From the NCBI RefSeq assembly GCF_000001735.4, contig NC_003076.8, positions 24,679,835-24,743,834 of the forward strand: DNA of 64,000 nt. Reading direction: 5' to 3'. Made by a program: the position numbers and the translations under genes. The stretch comes from Arabidopsis thaliana (Eukaryota > Streptophyta > Magnoliopsida > Brassicales > Brassicaceae). Below are positions 1 through 10,961 of this stretch, piece after piece (within the stretch, counting starts at the first letter, position 1; the number at the start of each line of letters is the position of its first letter). The notes beneath the pieces were generated by a model. It did not search any database and was not told the origin of the DNA. It worked only from the letters and a program-made list of their open reading frames with translations.

Positions 1-1014
1 AGAGCGACAGGTACACACAACACACGATAATCCATCTCGAAGAAGTAAAGAGAGCATACCAAGAACAAAACAGTGGCACAATACTTGAGAACCTCGAAGT
101 TCATCCTTACATCGTCCAGACTCCTTAAGAGATAGAAATAAACATAGTGTACAAAGCATTAGAACTCAACCGGCCTATTAAAACACCGTAATGCAAAAAA
201 ACTCACATATATAAATTACCTATGCGTCTGGTTTCCAAGTCCAAAGTATGTAGCCAAAGTCGCCATCTGTTCAAACAAAGGCCACAGGAAAACAGAATAA
301 GGAACCATCAAAACCGCCAAATTCGAATTCCATCAAGCAAATTCAAAATACACAGATGAATATCAATCATGACTCTTTGAGTATACGAGAAGAAACCATC
401 TCAAAACAATAAACAAGTCAGGACCAGAGAGCAAAATTGTTACCTTCATATCACCAGCTCTTCTCCCAAACCTTTGAGTAAGCAAAGCCAAGGAGTCAAT
501 GGTGCCCTTTGGCTCTGGTGGATCTCGTCCAATCTCAGCAAATGCTTCTCTTATCCTTGGACAATCGAACTTCAATATGTTATGACCTGCCCATATCCTT
601 CCTACAATAACCATTAAACCACAACATCAACACACTTGAACAAAACAGGCTCCAAAGTTAACAACTTTGAGCTCGAATTGTGTCCCAAAATTCTTGAAAA
701 GAAGAGAGTTTCTTCTGTATCTTACCATGGAGAATATCGTAGACGGTGTCGGCGATATCTGCAAAGGTAAGAGCTGATTCGACGTCTTCGCGTTTGATGC
801 CGTTGCACTTCACGGACCGAGGCGTGATGAGGTTGAGATTAGCAGGACGAACCAGAACAGAGTAGTTTTTCAGCTCCACAAGCTTCTTGGGGCAAACCAG
901 AATCGATCCAAACTCCAGAATCGCGTACCCCTGACCAACTCGGAACGGAATTGTCGTCTCGACGTCGAAAAAGGCAATCTCTGAACGATCCTCAGCTGGA
1001 GTTAGACCAACCAT
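1..1014 (-). CDS. NEN2: DEDDh 3'-5' exonuclease-domain protein (NEN family), 5' part
   Basis: Only the 5' half lies in the window; the gene runs off the left edge. Coding exons traced on the minus strand: 1014-726, 601-444, 266-220, 123-60, each with GT/AG borders and continuous frame. The ATG at 1014 is chosen because the domain starts at once (MVGLTPAEDRSEIAFFDVET). DEDDh residues are visible: D17 and E19 in FFDVET (ExoI), N104-D109 in GHNILKFD (ExoII), and H164/D169 in HRSLDD (ExoIII), so the catalytic core looks intact. The family includes NEN proteins, which act downstream of NAC45/86 in clearing sieve-element nuclei; the assignment to NEN2 is from memory of the locus order. Bases 1-59 are intron. 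The C-terminal half cannot be judged here. Confidence 0.88.
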
Positions 1015-1715
1015 TGTTAACATGTAAGATCGAATTGAGCGGAAAATGTGAAAAGGATTCAACTTTTTATCGAAAATGAGCAGAGATTTATATGAAGTAT
1101 GAAGATAACTTGGTAAGGTGGGTTTCCTTTGCCCAATTTGCTAGGAAAAGGCCATCTTCTAAATTTGGCTTCTCTTTCTCAGTCGGTTTCCTCAGGAATT
1201 TCTATATTATTGTTTTGGTTTAGATTCGTTTTACATGTAAAAAAGATTCTTTCTCTCAAATCAAGGGAAAATATATTACTGGTCAAACAATCAAATTTTA
1301 TAACATAAGTACAGAACTAAGTACATTGTGTTGTTTTTACTTTTTAGTGCATCGCCGGATCGCCCCTTAGATTAGATGCTACTTCCTTCGTCTGTAATCA
1401 AAGTCCCTTGACTTATTGACTGAGTTTAACAATTTTGGCTACTTTTCTTACATACCAAAATGCACCAAATTACTTATTTTCACTCTGTTTTAACCTCCTC
1501 ATGTGGCTTCAAATTACTTCTGTAGTCTATATCATTAACATCATTAACATCTATAACGAACATAGATTACGAAGATTAATTTTGGTTATAAGAATTATCT
1601 AATAAACCAATATTAACCGGAATAATAAACCAATGAGAGTACTGTACCATTTACACGAAGAAGAGTAACGTAGTTTTCAGTTTTGACCAGTAGATTCGTA
1701 CAATCTCCTCTCCAG
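1015..1715. other. Divergent intergenic region between the NEN-like and PPR genes
   Basis: About 700 bp between two divergently transcribed genes, so it should hold both promoters and 5' UTRs. It is AT-rich. I see no repeat, ORF or strong TATA box that I would defend. Confidence 0.5.
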
Positions 1716-3680
1716 ATGTTGAAGCTTCTGCTTCCCCAACATAGAACATCAGTTTACTTGTTCAAGTTTCAATTTTTCAACTTTAGATTCTTATCTCAAT
1801 CTCCTTCTCTGTCAAATTCGGCATCTTCTTTCTCTTCTTCGAGTCTGGCTGAAGCAATACTGAAATGCAGATCAGCGGAAGAAGCGTTCAAGCTGTTCGA
1901 AACGTCTTCGAGATCTCGAGTCTCCAAGTCAAACGATCTTCAATCTTTTTCGGCAGTGATTCATGTTTTAACCGGAGCTCACAAGTATACGCTCGCCAGA
2001 TGTTTGATAAAAAGCCTCATAGAACGTCTGAAACGCCACAGTGAGCCGAGTAACATGTCTCATAGACTTTTCAATGCTCTGGAAGATATTCAGAGTCCAA
2101 AATTCAGTATCGGAGTGTTTAGTCTATTGATTATGGAGTTTCTGGAGATGGGTTTGTTTGAAGAAGCTCTTTGGGTGAGTCGAGAGATGAAATGTTCACC
2201 GGATTCAAAAGCTTGTCTTTCGATTTTGAATGGCTTGGTTAGAAGGAGACGGTTTGATTCAGTTTGGGTTGATTACCAACTTATGATCTCTCGTGGGTTG
2301 GTCCCTGATGTCCACATTTACTTTGTTTTGTTTCAATGCTGTTTCAAGCAAGGTCTTTACTCCAAGAAAGAGAAACTTCTTGATGAAATGACGTCGTTAG
2401 GGATCAAGCCGAATGTTTATATCTATACCATATATATCCTTGATCTCTGTAGGGATAATAAGATGGAGGAAGCGGAGAAAATGTTCGAGTTGATGAAGAA
2501 ACATGGTGTTCTTCCAAACTTGTATACTTACAGTGCAATGATTGATGGTTACTGCAAGACCGGTAACGTGAGACAAGCTTACGGATTGTATAAGGAGATT
2601 CTTGTTGCTGAATTGCTGCCAAATGTTGTTGTTTTCGGTACATTGGTCGATGGATTTTGCAAAGCTCGCGAATTGGTAACTGCGAGGAGCCTTTTCGTGC
2701 ATATGGTGAAGTTTGGGGTTGATCCTAATTTATATGTTTATAACTGTTTAATTCATGGACATTGCAAATCAGGGAACATGTTGGAAGCAGTGGGATTACT
2801 TTCTGAGATGGAAAGTTTGAATCTTTCGCCTGATGTATTCACTTACACTATACTTATCAACGGGCTATGTATTGAAGATCAGGTAGCAGAAGCAAATCGA
2901 TTATTTCAGAAGATGAAGAATGAGAGAATTTTTCCGAGCTCTGCGACTTACAACTCGCTGATTCATGGGTATTGTAAAGAATACAATATGGAGCAAGCTC
3001 TGGATTTGTGCTCTGAGATGACAGCAAGTGGTGTAGAACCCAACATCATAACCTTTTCTACTTTGATCGATGGTTACTGCAATGTGAGAGACATAAAAGC
3101 TGCAATGGGCTTGTACTTCGAGATGACCATCAAAGGTATAGTTCCTGATGTTGTGACCTACACAGCTTTGATTGATGCACATTTCAAGGAGGCCAACATG
3201 AAAGAAGCACTCAGGCTGTATAGTGACATGCTAGAGGCAGGAATCCACCCCAATGATCACACGTTCGCTTGCCTAGTAGATGGATTCTGGAAAGAAGGAC
3301 GACTCTCTGTTGCCATCGATTTTTATCAAGAAAACAATCAACAGAGGAGCTGTTGGAATCATGTGGGGTTTACATGCTTGATTGAAGGGTTGTGTCAGAA
3401 CGGCTACATTCTTAGAGCTAGCAGATTCTTCTCAGACATGAGATCCTGCGGGATAACCCCTGACATATGCAGTTACGTTTCAATGTTAAAGGGCCACCTC
3501 CAAGAAAAGCGTATTACTGATACAATGATGTTGCAGTGTGACATGATCAAAACTGGGATATTGCCAAACCTTTTGGTGAATCAATTGCTAGCCAGGTTTT
3601 ACCAAGCGAATGGATATGTAAAATCAGCTTGTTTTTTGACCAATTCAAGTCGTTTGAAAACTGTCAGCAATTCCTGTTAG
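1716..3680 (+). CDS. P-class pentatricopeptide repeat (PPR) protein
   Basis: Intronless, 654 codons. The frame stays open upstream to 1683 but only through non-ATG codons, so the ATG at 1716 (MLKLLLPQHR) is the start. Residues 1-50 are rich in Phe, Ser, Leu and Arg without acidic residues, like an organelle presequence. About 14 tandem 35-residue PPR motifs follow from roughly residue 135 to 625, for example NLYTYSAMIDGYCKTGNVRQ and DVFTYTILINGLCIEDQVAE. There is no E, E+ or DYW tail, so this is a P-class protein. Such proteins bind organelle transcripts base by base to stabilise, process or activate them. The RNA target is unknown. It corresponds to AT5G61400 from memory. Single-exon structure is usual for plant PPR genes. 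Confidence 0.95.
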   Translation: MLKLLLPQHRTSVYLFKFQFFNFRFLSQSPSLSNSASSFSSSSLAEAILKCRSAEEAFKLFETSSRSRVSKSNDLQSFSAVIHVLTGAHKYTLARCLIKSLIERLKRHSEPSNMSHRLFNALEDIQSPKFSIGVFSLLIMEFLEMGLFEEALWVSREMKCSPDSKACLSILNGLVRRRRFDSVWVDYQLMISRGLVPDVHIYFVLFQCCFKQGLYSKKEKLLDEMTSLGIKPNVYIYTIYILDLCRDNKMEEAEKMFELMKKHGVLPNLYTYSAMIDGYCKTGNVRQAYGLYKEILVAELLPNVVVFGTLVDGFCKARELVTARSLFVHMVKFGVDPNLYVYNCLIHGHCKSGNMLEAVGLLSEMESLNLSPDVFTYTILINGLCIEDQVAEANRLFQKMKNERIFPSSATYNSLIHGYCKEYNMEQALDLCSEMTASGVEPNIITFSTLIDGYCNVRDIKAAMGLYFEMTIKGIVPDVVTYTALIDAHFKEANMKEALRLYSDMLEAGIHPNDHTFACLVDGFWKEGRLSVAIDFYQENNQQRSCWNHVGFTCLIEGLCQNGYILRASRFFSDMRSCGITPDICSYVSMLKGHLQEKRITDTMMLQCDMIKTGILPNLLVNQLLARFYQANGYVKSACFLTNSSRLKTVSNSC

Positions 3681-4250
3681 TCAATCTTTGTTAATCGGCT
3701 CTTCGTTGTATATAAGGATAAAACTTTTACAGGAGATAGAGCAAAGTGATTATCTCTGGGTTTTTGGGCAAGAGTCGCAAGACAAATGAAATGCTTTATT
3801 ATAAGTCAAAAACACATATGTAACAACATATTTCTTATCACAGTGTTTCATTGCAAAATGTATGGAATCTGCATATCCTCAATTTACAAGACAATGGTAC
3901 AGAATAGTATAGAGGAGCCTACTTTGAAGATATTGAGTTTGATTCTTGTGAATGTTATGGCGAATGGAGACACAACGACAACATCTGGGACTTCTGGTGA
4001 TCGTCATTCACTTTTTAACTGTTCCTGAAATAAAAGTTACTACAAGTCAGATCAAACCACAGATAAATCCCAGAAACAGGATTTGCTCATCAAAAAAAGA
4101 AAGAAACAGGTCAAATATGTGAATTTTCGTTTTCAAGATCCAAGTTTGTGTACTGCAAGCAGAGTATATAGATACAACCATGAGTATTTAGAAATGGCGA
4201 AGTCATTAACCTAAGTTTAACAGAGTCTTTTCGCTTGCTGTTGCTTCACA
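3681..4250. other. Convergent 3' regions of the PPR and epimerase genes
   Basis: About 570 bp between two converging stop codons, presumably both 3' UTRs. An 80-codon open frame at 3786-4028 has no recognisable features. A 9-bp direct repeat around an A-rich piece (4072-4110) is listed separately. Confidence 0.5.
4072..4110 (+). repeat. A-rich micro-insertion with 9-bp direct repeat
   Basis: AGAAACAGG occurs at 4072-4080 and again at 4102-4110, bracketing 21 bp that end in an A-rich tract (ATTTGCTCAT followed by CAAAAAAAGAA). This looks like a small target-site duplication around an A-tailed insert. The repeat is short, so chance is possible. Confidence 0.4.
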
Positions 4251-6002
4251 TTACACAGCTACAGCTGCTGGTCGTTTGCTGGCCTTAATTCCTTTTATAG
4301 CTGCAGATTTTTCAACAAACAAACAGAGCAACGTTATATTTTCCTACTGGCTAAGCTCAGAAAGTAAACGAAACATCGGATTTATCTCTATACCTTCTGC
4401 GTAGTCCTTAGCTCCAAATACAGCTGATCCAGCCACTAGAGCATTTGCTCCAGCCTCAATAACCTATTACACTCACAAAAGATTTAATATCGCGAGATCT
4501 CTAAGGCACAGAAATATCTACAGCAGTAAAATGTGAGTTGAAGATAGAAACTAGGAAGAGTATCTGAGCTTTACCTTGTACGCATTCGCTGGAGTGACAC
4601 CACCATCAACTTCAATCCATGGGTTTACTCCCTAAAGAAAAAACAATACAATGTTTTGAGAAGAGAAGAGGCTTTCACTCGGAGAGAAAAGTTACTCGAT
4701 TGATACCTTCTCTGCACACATTTTCCTCAAGTCCGAGATTTTCTTTACTTGGCTTTCAATAAAGCTCTGTCCACCAAAACCAGGGTTGACCGACATGATC
4801 AAGACCAGATCCACCACTGATATCAGAAACAATCGATATTCCAATGAGAACAATCTTAATCATCTCTTGCCAATGACAGAGCAATGTTAAGGAAAAAAAA
4901 CTCACTATCCAAGACATATTCTATTGCACTCAATGGGGTTCCAGGGTTTAGAACAACTCCAGCTTTAGCCCCTAAGCTTTTTATCTAAACACCATTGTAG
5001 CAGCACAAGGTAAGATTATATACTCCACCAGAAGGAAATTTTAAAAAGTGGAAGCATGAAAATATCAGTACTTGATTGACGGTACGATGCAAATGGATGG
5101 TGGATTGCTGTTCACAATGTACACTGACAATATCTGCACCTGCTTTGATGAAATCCGGTACTCTCTGCTCGGGTTCCACTATCATCTGATTTTAGAGAAT
5201 CTTTATTAACTAGAAATGTGACTTCAAACATCAAGAAACCATATATAGAAAAAGATAAGAAAAGAAGCTAGTCTTTACCAGATGAACATCCAAAGGAAGA
5301 TCTGTCACAGGGCGCAAAGCATCAACCACGAGAGGTCCGATAGTAATGTTGGGAACAAAACGACCGTCCATGACATCAACATGAATCCAATCACAACCTG
5401 CCAACTCCACTGCTTTTACCTGAAAGAAGCCGGAAATAGTGAAATGGAGAAACAAACACACAAGAAACCAAAGAGGAGAGCAACAAAAACCTACCTGCTC
5501 GCCTAATTTGGCGAAATTAGCCGAGAGAATAGAGGGAGAAACAATGATATCACTTTTCGAAAACCTATCAACCCGAGATGAGGCCTTGACAATTCCATGA
5601 GTTCTCCTTCTGCAAAAAGTTCACATACCAAAGTGTAACTTAAAGATAACCGTTAATGCAGATTGAATCTTTATCAAGTGACAAATCATAAGCATAAGCT
5701 CTCCCTGAGCAACATCTATATTACTGCAGAGACTTAACAATAAGCAATATCCACAAAGACATGAAAGATACTTCATTTATATAACGATTCAAGTAATCTT
5801 CAATAACCACATAATTTCAATTTAAGGATGCCAAACAAACCTATCCCTGAGCAATCGTAGCAACTAGAACAAAATCATGGTTATTGAGTTACCTGGAGAA
5901 AGAAAAGGAAGTGGGTTGGTAAAGAAGCGACCTTTCAGGCCTAAGACCAAACCCATTGACCTGGGTTGATGAACAACACAAGGAAGCGGCGGAGGTTGAC
6001 AT
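4251..6002 (-). CDS. RPE: Ribulose-phosphate 3-epimerase, chloroplast
   Basis: Interconverts D-ribulose 5-phosphate and D-xylulose 5-phosphate in the Calvin cycle and pentose phosphate pathway. Nine coding exons join in frame: 6002-5893, 5609-5495, 5419-5279, 5185-5072, 4984-4906, 4816-4707, 4631-4575, 4463-4394, 4300-4251, giving 281 residues. Residues 1 to about 45 are Ser/Arg-rich and lack acidic residues, like a plastid transit peptide. The TIM-barrel then runs from [15 protein letters not shown]. Family motifs seen are [12 protein letters not shown] (metal-binding His and Asp), [18 protein letters not shown] (phosphate grip) and EVDGGV (second catalytic Asp), so all key residues are present. 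The start ATG at 6002 gives the full transit peptide. It matches AT5G61410. Light-type promoter motifs lie upstream. Confidence 0.97.
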
Positions 6003-6186
6003 GTCCCTAATCAAAGACTCAAGCTTCTCTGGCTAAAATCCTGAAAGACTTGGTGGGTTTAGATAATAAGAGAAAACCTCAATCGTTTCTCTTACACCAA
6101 TTCTCAAACCCAGAGAAGAAAAAAGAAGAACAGAAACTTTATTTTTCCGGGTAAAGAAGAAAAAGAGAGAATATCTGAGAATCCGC

Positions 6187-6252
6187 CACGTGTGATTACG
6201 GTCTCGTGGGTAACGTCTTCCTTGTTCGGATGATCCAATGCAGCGGCTTATC
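6187..6252 (-). promoter_or_regulatory. G-box and I-box pair upstream of RPE
   Basis: A palindromic G-box CACGTG lies at 6187-6192, and GATAAG (I-box, read on the minus strand) at 6252-6247. They sit about 185-250 bp upstream of the epimerase ATG and 55 bp apart. G-box plus I-box pairs are the classic light-responsive module of photosynthetic genes such as rbcS. A functional role here is inferred. Confidence 0.5.
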
Positions 6253-6259
6253 GCTATCT

Positions 6260-6926
6260 CAAACGGTTGGCTCTCTTTTGATGACGGGTCTTGTACATTT
6301 GTGGGAATATGCTAATTTTGCAAAATAATAAATCTATTTTTACTAGTGATACAAAACATATAATTTCTAAATAAATTGTCGTTTAAATAAAAAGTTAATT
6401 AATAAAAAAAAAAATTTTAGGTCATTTATAATTTTTACAAAATATTTGATAAATAAAAAATAATAGGAATGTATATACTAAAATCAAGATTCAATTTGAG
6501 ATGTATGACTAAAACAATTGATAGAAAATTTTAATTAACATGAAAAACTCATCGTTTTAAATTTTATAATTTTGTCAACCAATTATATATACAAAAAATG
6601 TTTTAGGTCATTTTATAGAAAAAAACAGAATACCAAATTTAGTCCCATTTGATAGATTTCGTAATCTATTTACATGATGCTTTTATATCATGGGGCCATA
6701 CTGAAAAAAGAAGGCCCATGATCCATAGGATTAGGCACATAGTTCACGAGGACTAACGAGATTGATTAAGAAATAAGAAGAGTGGGTTAAGCACAAAGCA
6801 ACAAACACCTCATAAAAATAAAAATCTCATTTATTCAATACTTGTTTGTACTTCATAGCATTTTATTAAATAGAGAATAGATCAAAGAAGATGGCTCATG
6901 GTTGTAGTATAACAACAACACTCAAG
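6260..6926. other. AT-rich spacer, no gene seen
   Basis: Very AT-rich sequence between the RPE promoter and the 3' side of the Gly-rich gene. The phrase TTTTAGGTCATTT occurs twice (near 6414 and 6601), which may mark an old repeat. No coding sequence found. Confidence 0.4.
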
Positions 6927-7160
6927 TCACTTCTTGCTTTGTCCACTGCCATGCAAGTTACTAAAGTAACCTTGAGGGTTACTCTCGAATCCACCTCTTG
7001 AGATGTAAGCACCCCCATTTGTCCCTGGTGCTACCATATTACCTGCTCCTGCTCCTCCGCCGCCGCTTTTTCCTCCGCCACTGCTTTGTCCGCCACCACC
7101 ACTCTTACCTCCAGCGCCACCGCTCTTTCCTCCACCGACATTGCTGCGTTTTCCACTCAT
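6927..7160 (-). CDS. Small glycine-rich protein with conserved-looking C-terminus
   Basis: A 77-residue single-exon ORF. Residues 1-45 consist of Gly/Ser/Lys runs (for example GGGKSGGAGGKSGGGGQSS); residues 46-77 are more complex, with AYISRGGFESNPQGYFSNLH near the end. There is no signal peptide, no Cys, and a basic N-terminus (MSGKRS). Support for a real gene: local GC content and codon use well above the flanking DNA, and a TATA box 74 bp upstream of the ATG. Function is unknown; I believe a small hypothetical gene (AT5G61412) is annotated about here. The C-terminal block, not the Gly tract, is the part to use in homology searches. Confidence 0.72.
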   Translation of the reverse strand: MSGKRSNVGGGKSGGAGGKSGGGGQSSGGGKSGGGGAGAGNMVAPGTNGGAYISRGGFESNPQGYFSNLHGSGQSKK

Positions 7161-7233
7161 TCTTCTTATCTGATATTGATCAAGAATTTTGGAGGTTTGA
7201 GAGAGTATGAAAATTGTGTGTTTAGGAAATGGC

Positions 7234-7241
7234 TATTTATA
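7234..7241 (-). promoter_or_regulatory. TATA box of the Gly-rich gene
   Basis: TATAAATA on the minus strand inside CTATAAATAG, 74 bp upstream of the ATG at 7160. Spacing suits a transcription start near 7205-7210 and a short 5' UTR. Confidence 0.6.
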
Positions 7242-9640
7242 GAGAAAGAGACCCGATTCGGAGTGTTGGTCAAAAGTTGTGCTTCCCAAAATTATATCGT
7301 AATCTCTGCATTACTTAATTGATTCAAATCACCTCGTAAAAGATATAAGTAGTACAATCTTACATTTACAAAGTGATTAGCCATTAATGGGTTGAAATTT
7401 GAATGAGAATCCAAAACGTCTCTCCATATTCGTCACAATACTATTTTAGGCTTTATTTTAAGTAAAGCCCATTAGCATGAGGCCTAATTATTTATATGCA
7501 GATCTATATAGTTTTTTTTGTGTGGCTTATCCTCTGTTTACAGAACTCCAATGATTAACATTTTATGGATTGTAGTGGATTCCATCGGAAGAAGACCGAT
7601 CTATTAGCATGAAATGCTCGCAATAAGAATCTAGTCTTTTGATATGTCAGCACTTTTACTTTTTGTTAGATGATGCATATAATGTATTCGTTTAATCATT
7701 AAATAAAGTGTCTTTGTCACAAAAGAAGACATTGGATTATATACAGTATTGGTTTGGCTTAATAATATTGCCATATGATTATCGTAATTTGAGTGGGCTT
7801 GGGCTCTTTTTTTGCAAGTTGACAACCAGTGAAATTAAAAGAAAAGTATCAAATTACTTTAGATTAAAATCTCCACACATGCCGACAAAAAAATAAAGCG
7901 CTCCCATATATAGCAAAAACGTGCTTAATGTAAAAAAAAACCTATAATACCAAAAGGAGTTTTTGACCAACAAAGTTTTCATCTTTTATTTTCCACTACA
8001 ATTTCAGATAAACAATGTGTTGGCTTTAAGTTTTCAATTTTTTTTATTTATATTTTTTAAAATATAGCGACTCCAAATGTATAGTAGTTGGAAAGAGAAT
8101 TTCAGATACTATACTAACGAGTGATCATATTAATACACTGCATATCAACAACATATGTTTTGATTGAATTTACCTATATATAAAATTGTTGATTAATTGT
8201 AACTCTGAATTATATACTTTACCCTAAATTGTGTCTTATCTTCATTCGCGTAATACAAACAAAAGTAACCAAAACAAAATTTGCAAACAATATTGAGTAA
8301 CGAACCATTCGTGGACGATGGTGGAGTTCTGATATGAAGTAACACAATTACGCTCTTGACGATCGATGCAAGAGATACATAGCATGACTGGGGTTGAGAG
8401 CAGTCACGATGATTTGGTCTTGTAATAAGTTGCATTGTTTTGTGCCTCTTTGTAAGATCTTAGGGGCATTTGTACAATTCATTTTTTTTTCTGAATTTTT
8501 TTGAGCGATGAGTGGGTCTAAAGGCCATTTATGAAAAGTGAGTAAGACTTCTTATCAGAATTATTGGTCAAACAAAAAAACTCTAAAACATCTTAATTCT
8601 TATCGTTTTTTTCTTTATTTGGAATCAATGAGTGTATTAATATATGAAATCATGTTTCTATATCACTATATATTACGTTTTTTTGTGTGTGGTAACCACA
8701 TAAAATTATACAATATCATTCGAAAAAATTGAAATAAAGAATTAAAAATCATTTAAAAAGTGAAAATTAGAAATCGAATAATTTATTTCTAATTCTTTGA
8801 CTGCTAGAGCGAATTCAAATAATATGCACATAAATACTTTATATATTATAATATAATTACATTATTATTAAGATTCGATTTTGTGTTTAGACAAGATTTG
8901 TAAATCCAATTAGACTTCTGTTTCACCTCGTGATCTTTTGGCTTTCATGTAAATTGTTTATTGACCACACAAATACACTATTATTGCAACGTCTTTTTCG
9001 TTTGAGCATTTTTTGTTTGTTTTTCTTTTATTTTTCATTACTTTCACACATTTCTTATTAAATTCTACAATAATAGTAATTGGATTTATCGGAAAGAGAG
9101 ATGTTGTGGTCGGTTCAAATCCAACGAAAGGTATCACTATACCACTACGTTGAATCGTTGATGACTTGATGCCATGTAAAGTTGTAAACAATAAATGAGT
9201 TTAATCATATAAAGAAGAGCATAAAAACCAAAAAGAGCATAATTGATGACTATTATGGGCACTGATGATTATAATGGGAAGTACTACTACGAAATAAGAT
9301 AAATAAAACAAGCTTTAGAAAGAAATATTAGTATAAACATCGTGGCCCGCACAAATCAATTACCAATTGATTCGCGAGGTTACATGCATGGTTCTCAATG
9401 TAAGAGAAACCCTAACTCAAACCCTATTTTATTTATTCTTGGGGAAACTTAAGTGTTAAGATTAACCCTTGTTTAACATCGTAATAAACACGCCTTGGAC
9501 ATATAGTAAACAACCCAAATACTAATTAATACATACACAATATCTCGTTCGAGCGAGTTAGTAATCGACTAACCTTGGGTACAGAACCATTATTTTAAGT
9601 CGTCGAATAGTTTGAAACCTTTCTGTTTGGATATGAAGAC
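7242..9640. other. AT-rich spacer between the Gly-rich gene and MYB28
   Basis: About 2.4 kb, upstream of the Gly-rich gene and downstream of MYB28. It contains a small hairpin-capable GGCTTTA/TAAAGCC pair near 7451-7471 and a tRNA B-box-like string at 9112-9122 without an A-box. Open frames here are short and low-complexity. I see no gene that I can support. Confidence 0.5.
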
Positions 9641-10961
9641 TCATATGAAATGCTTTTCAAGCGAGTCTGAGTCGGTGTCATACATAAAATTGGTATGGTC
9701 AAGAAGATAATTTGACCATCCCTCGAAGTTTCCTACCATATTGTCTTGATCATCAACGCTAGTTGATGAGACTTCTTGGGAAACATCGGACATAAGGAGA
9801 TCATTCATACTGTTCTCCTCATTGTGGTTATCTCCTCCGAATTTTTCGAAAAATTGTGAAAAATCGTAATCTTGGTCCATGTTGAGATCAGAAGTAGCAT
9901 TGATCTCATGTTCGGGGTACAACGATGATGGGGAGAAGGGATCAAATTCAGCAAGAGTATTTGTCAGGGATGTGTTAGAACTATCCTCTTCATTGCGAAT
10001 CTGCTCAGTGAAGCCATTAAAAAAGCTTGCATGTGATATTGTAGTAGCACTCAAGCTACCTTCCATGGAAGCCGACAATATATCTTTGATGGAAGTGGCC
10101 TTAGCCGCAACTTTGTTCAAGAGCCTTGATGTAGAACTTGATTTCTTGAAACGTTTCTTGCAACTCAAGGAACTGCCTTGAATCGGTGTCCCATCATTGC
10201 TGCTAAGCTCGGAGACCTTGGAAACCATGTTGCAACTGGATGGAGGAGGACGAGACAGAAAAGGCATTGAGCTCGATCGGGAGTATTGCTTGTCGGAACT
10301 AGAGGCATTTGGGGAATTCAAATTCTCATCGACCGTAGGGTTGGAACTAGAAGCCAGTGGCTTGTGAGTCACGGGATCAATACCCTGTTCCATCAAACGT
10401 TTTTTGAGATGCGTGTTCCAGTAGTTCTTGATCTCGTTGTCTGTTCTTCTAGGTAAATGTCTCGCTATGACCGACCACCTAAAGAAAATAAGATAGATCG
10501 GAGACCAAGATTAAAATGATGATTATGTCTACATAATAAATATTATATGAAAACTTTTTCATGAAATTCATTTCACATTCGAGGGTCCACGCACACACAT
10601 AGAAACATAGAAACGTACTTGTTGCCACGAGAAGCATGAAGCATGATGATAATCTGCTCTTCCTCTGAACTAAACTCGCCTCTTTTGATCTCAGGTTTAA
10701 GGTAGTTGGTCCATCGCAGTCTACAACTCTTTCCACACCGTTTCAACCCTAATCAGACACAATATGTTTATCAGAACAATTTTCTACAACAAGTACAAAA
10801 ATGAGTGTATGTATAGATTTGTATAAACCAGCTTTTTGGGGAATGTCGCGCCAGCCTCCCTCGCCGTGGTCGTGGATGTAAGAGATGAGTTTCTTGTCCT
10901 CCTCGGTGGTCCATGCTCCTTTCTTCAAGCCTTCTCCGACGCAACATGGCTTTCTTGACAT
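9641..10961 (-). CDS. MYB28: R2R3-MYB transcription factor MYB28 (HAG1)
   Basis: Master regulator of methionine-derived (aliphatic) glucosinolate biosynthesis; acts in the nucleus with MYC-type bHLH partners. Coding exons 10961-10829, 10748-10619 and 10478-9641 give 366 residues, the length I recall for MYB28. The start is [21 protein letters not shown]2 ends in [11 protein letters not shown], followed by [21 protein letters not shown]3 contains [20 protein letters not shown] and [11 protein letters not shown]. Both introns sit at positions typical for plant R2R3-MYBs. The C-terminal half is Ser/Asn/Asp-rich and acidic, as in an activation domain, ending in [10 protein letters not shown]. The subgroup 12 paralogues MYB29 and MYB76 are similar, but locus order supports MYB28. 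TATA-like sequence lies near 11311-11318; the 5' UTR length is unknown. Confidence 0.95.

Noticed and set aside
2397..3182. Minus-strand open frames of 79-101 codons inside the PPR gene
   Set aside because: Antisense shadows of the PPR repeats; no independent signals.
3786..4028. 80-codon frame downstream of the PPR gene
   Set aside because: Lies in the presumed 3' UTR, low complexity, no family resemblance.
8193..8435. 80-codon minus-strand frame in the Gly-rich/MYB28 spacer
   Set aside because: No recognisable motif or promoter; cannot be told from chance.
9112..9122. GGTTCAAATCC, a tRNA/SINE B-box-like string
   Set aside because: No A-box at the right distance, no cloverleaf, no poly(A) end; probably chance.
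9879..10181. 100-codon plus-strand frame
   Set aside because: Antisense to MYB28 exon 3; composition reflects the MYB28 codons.
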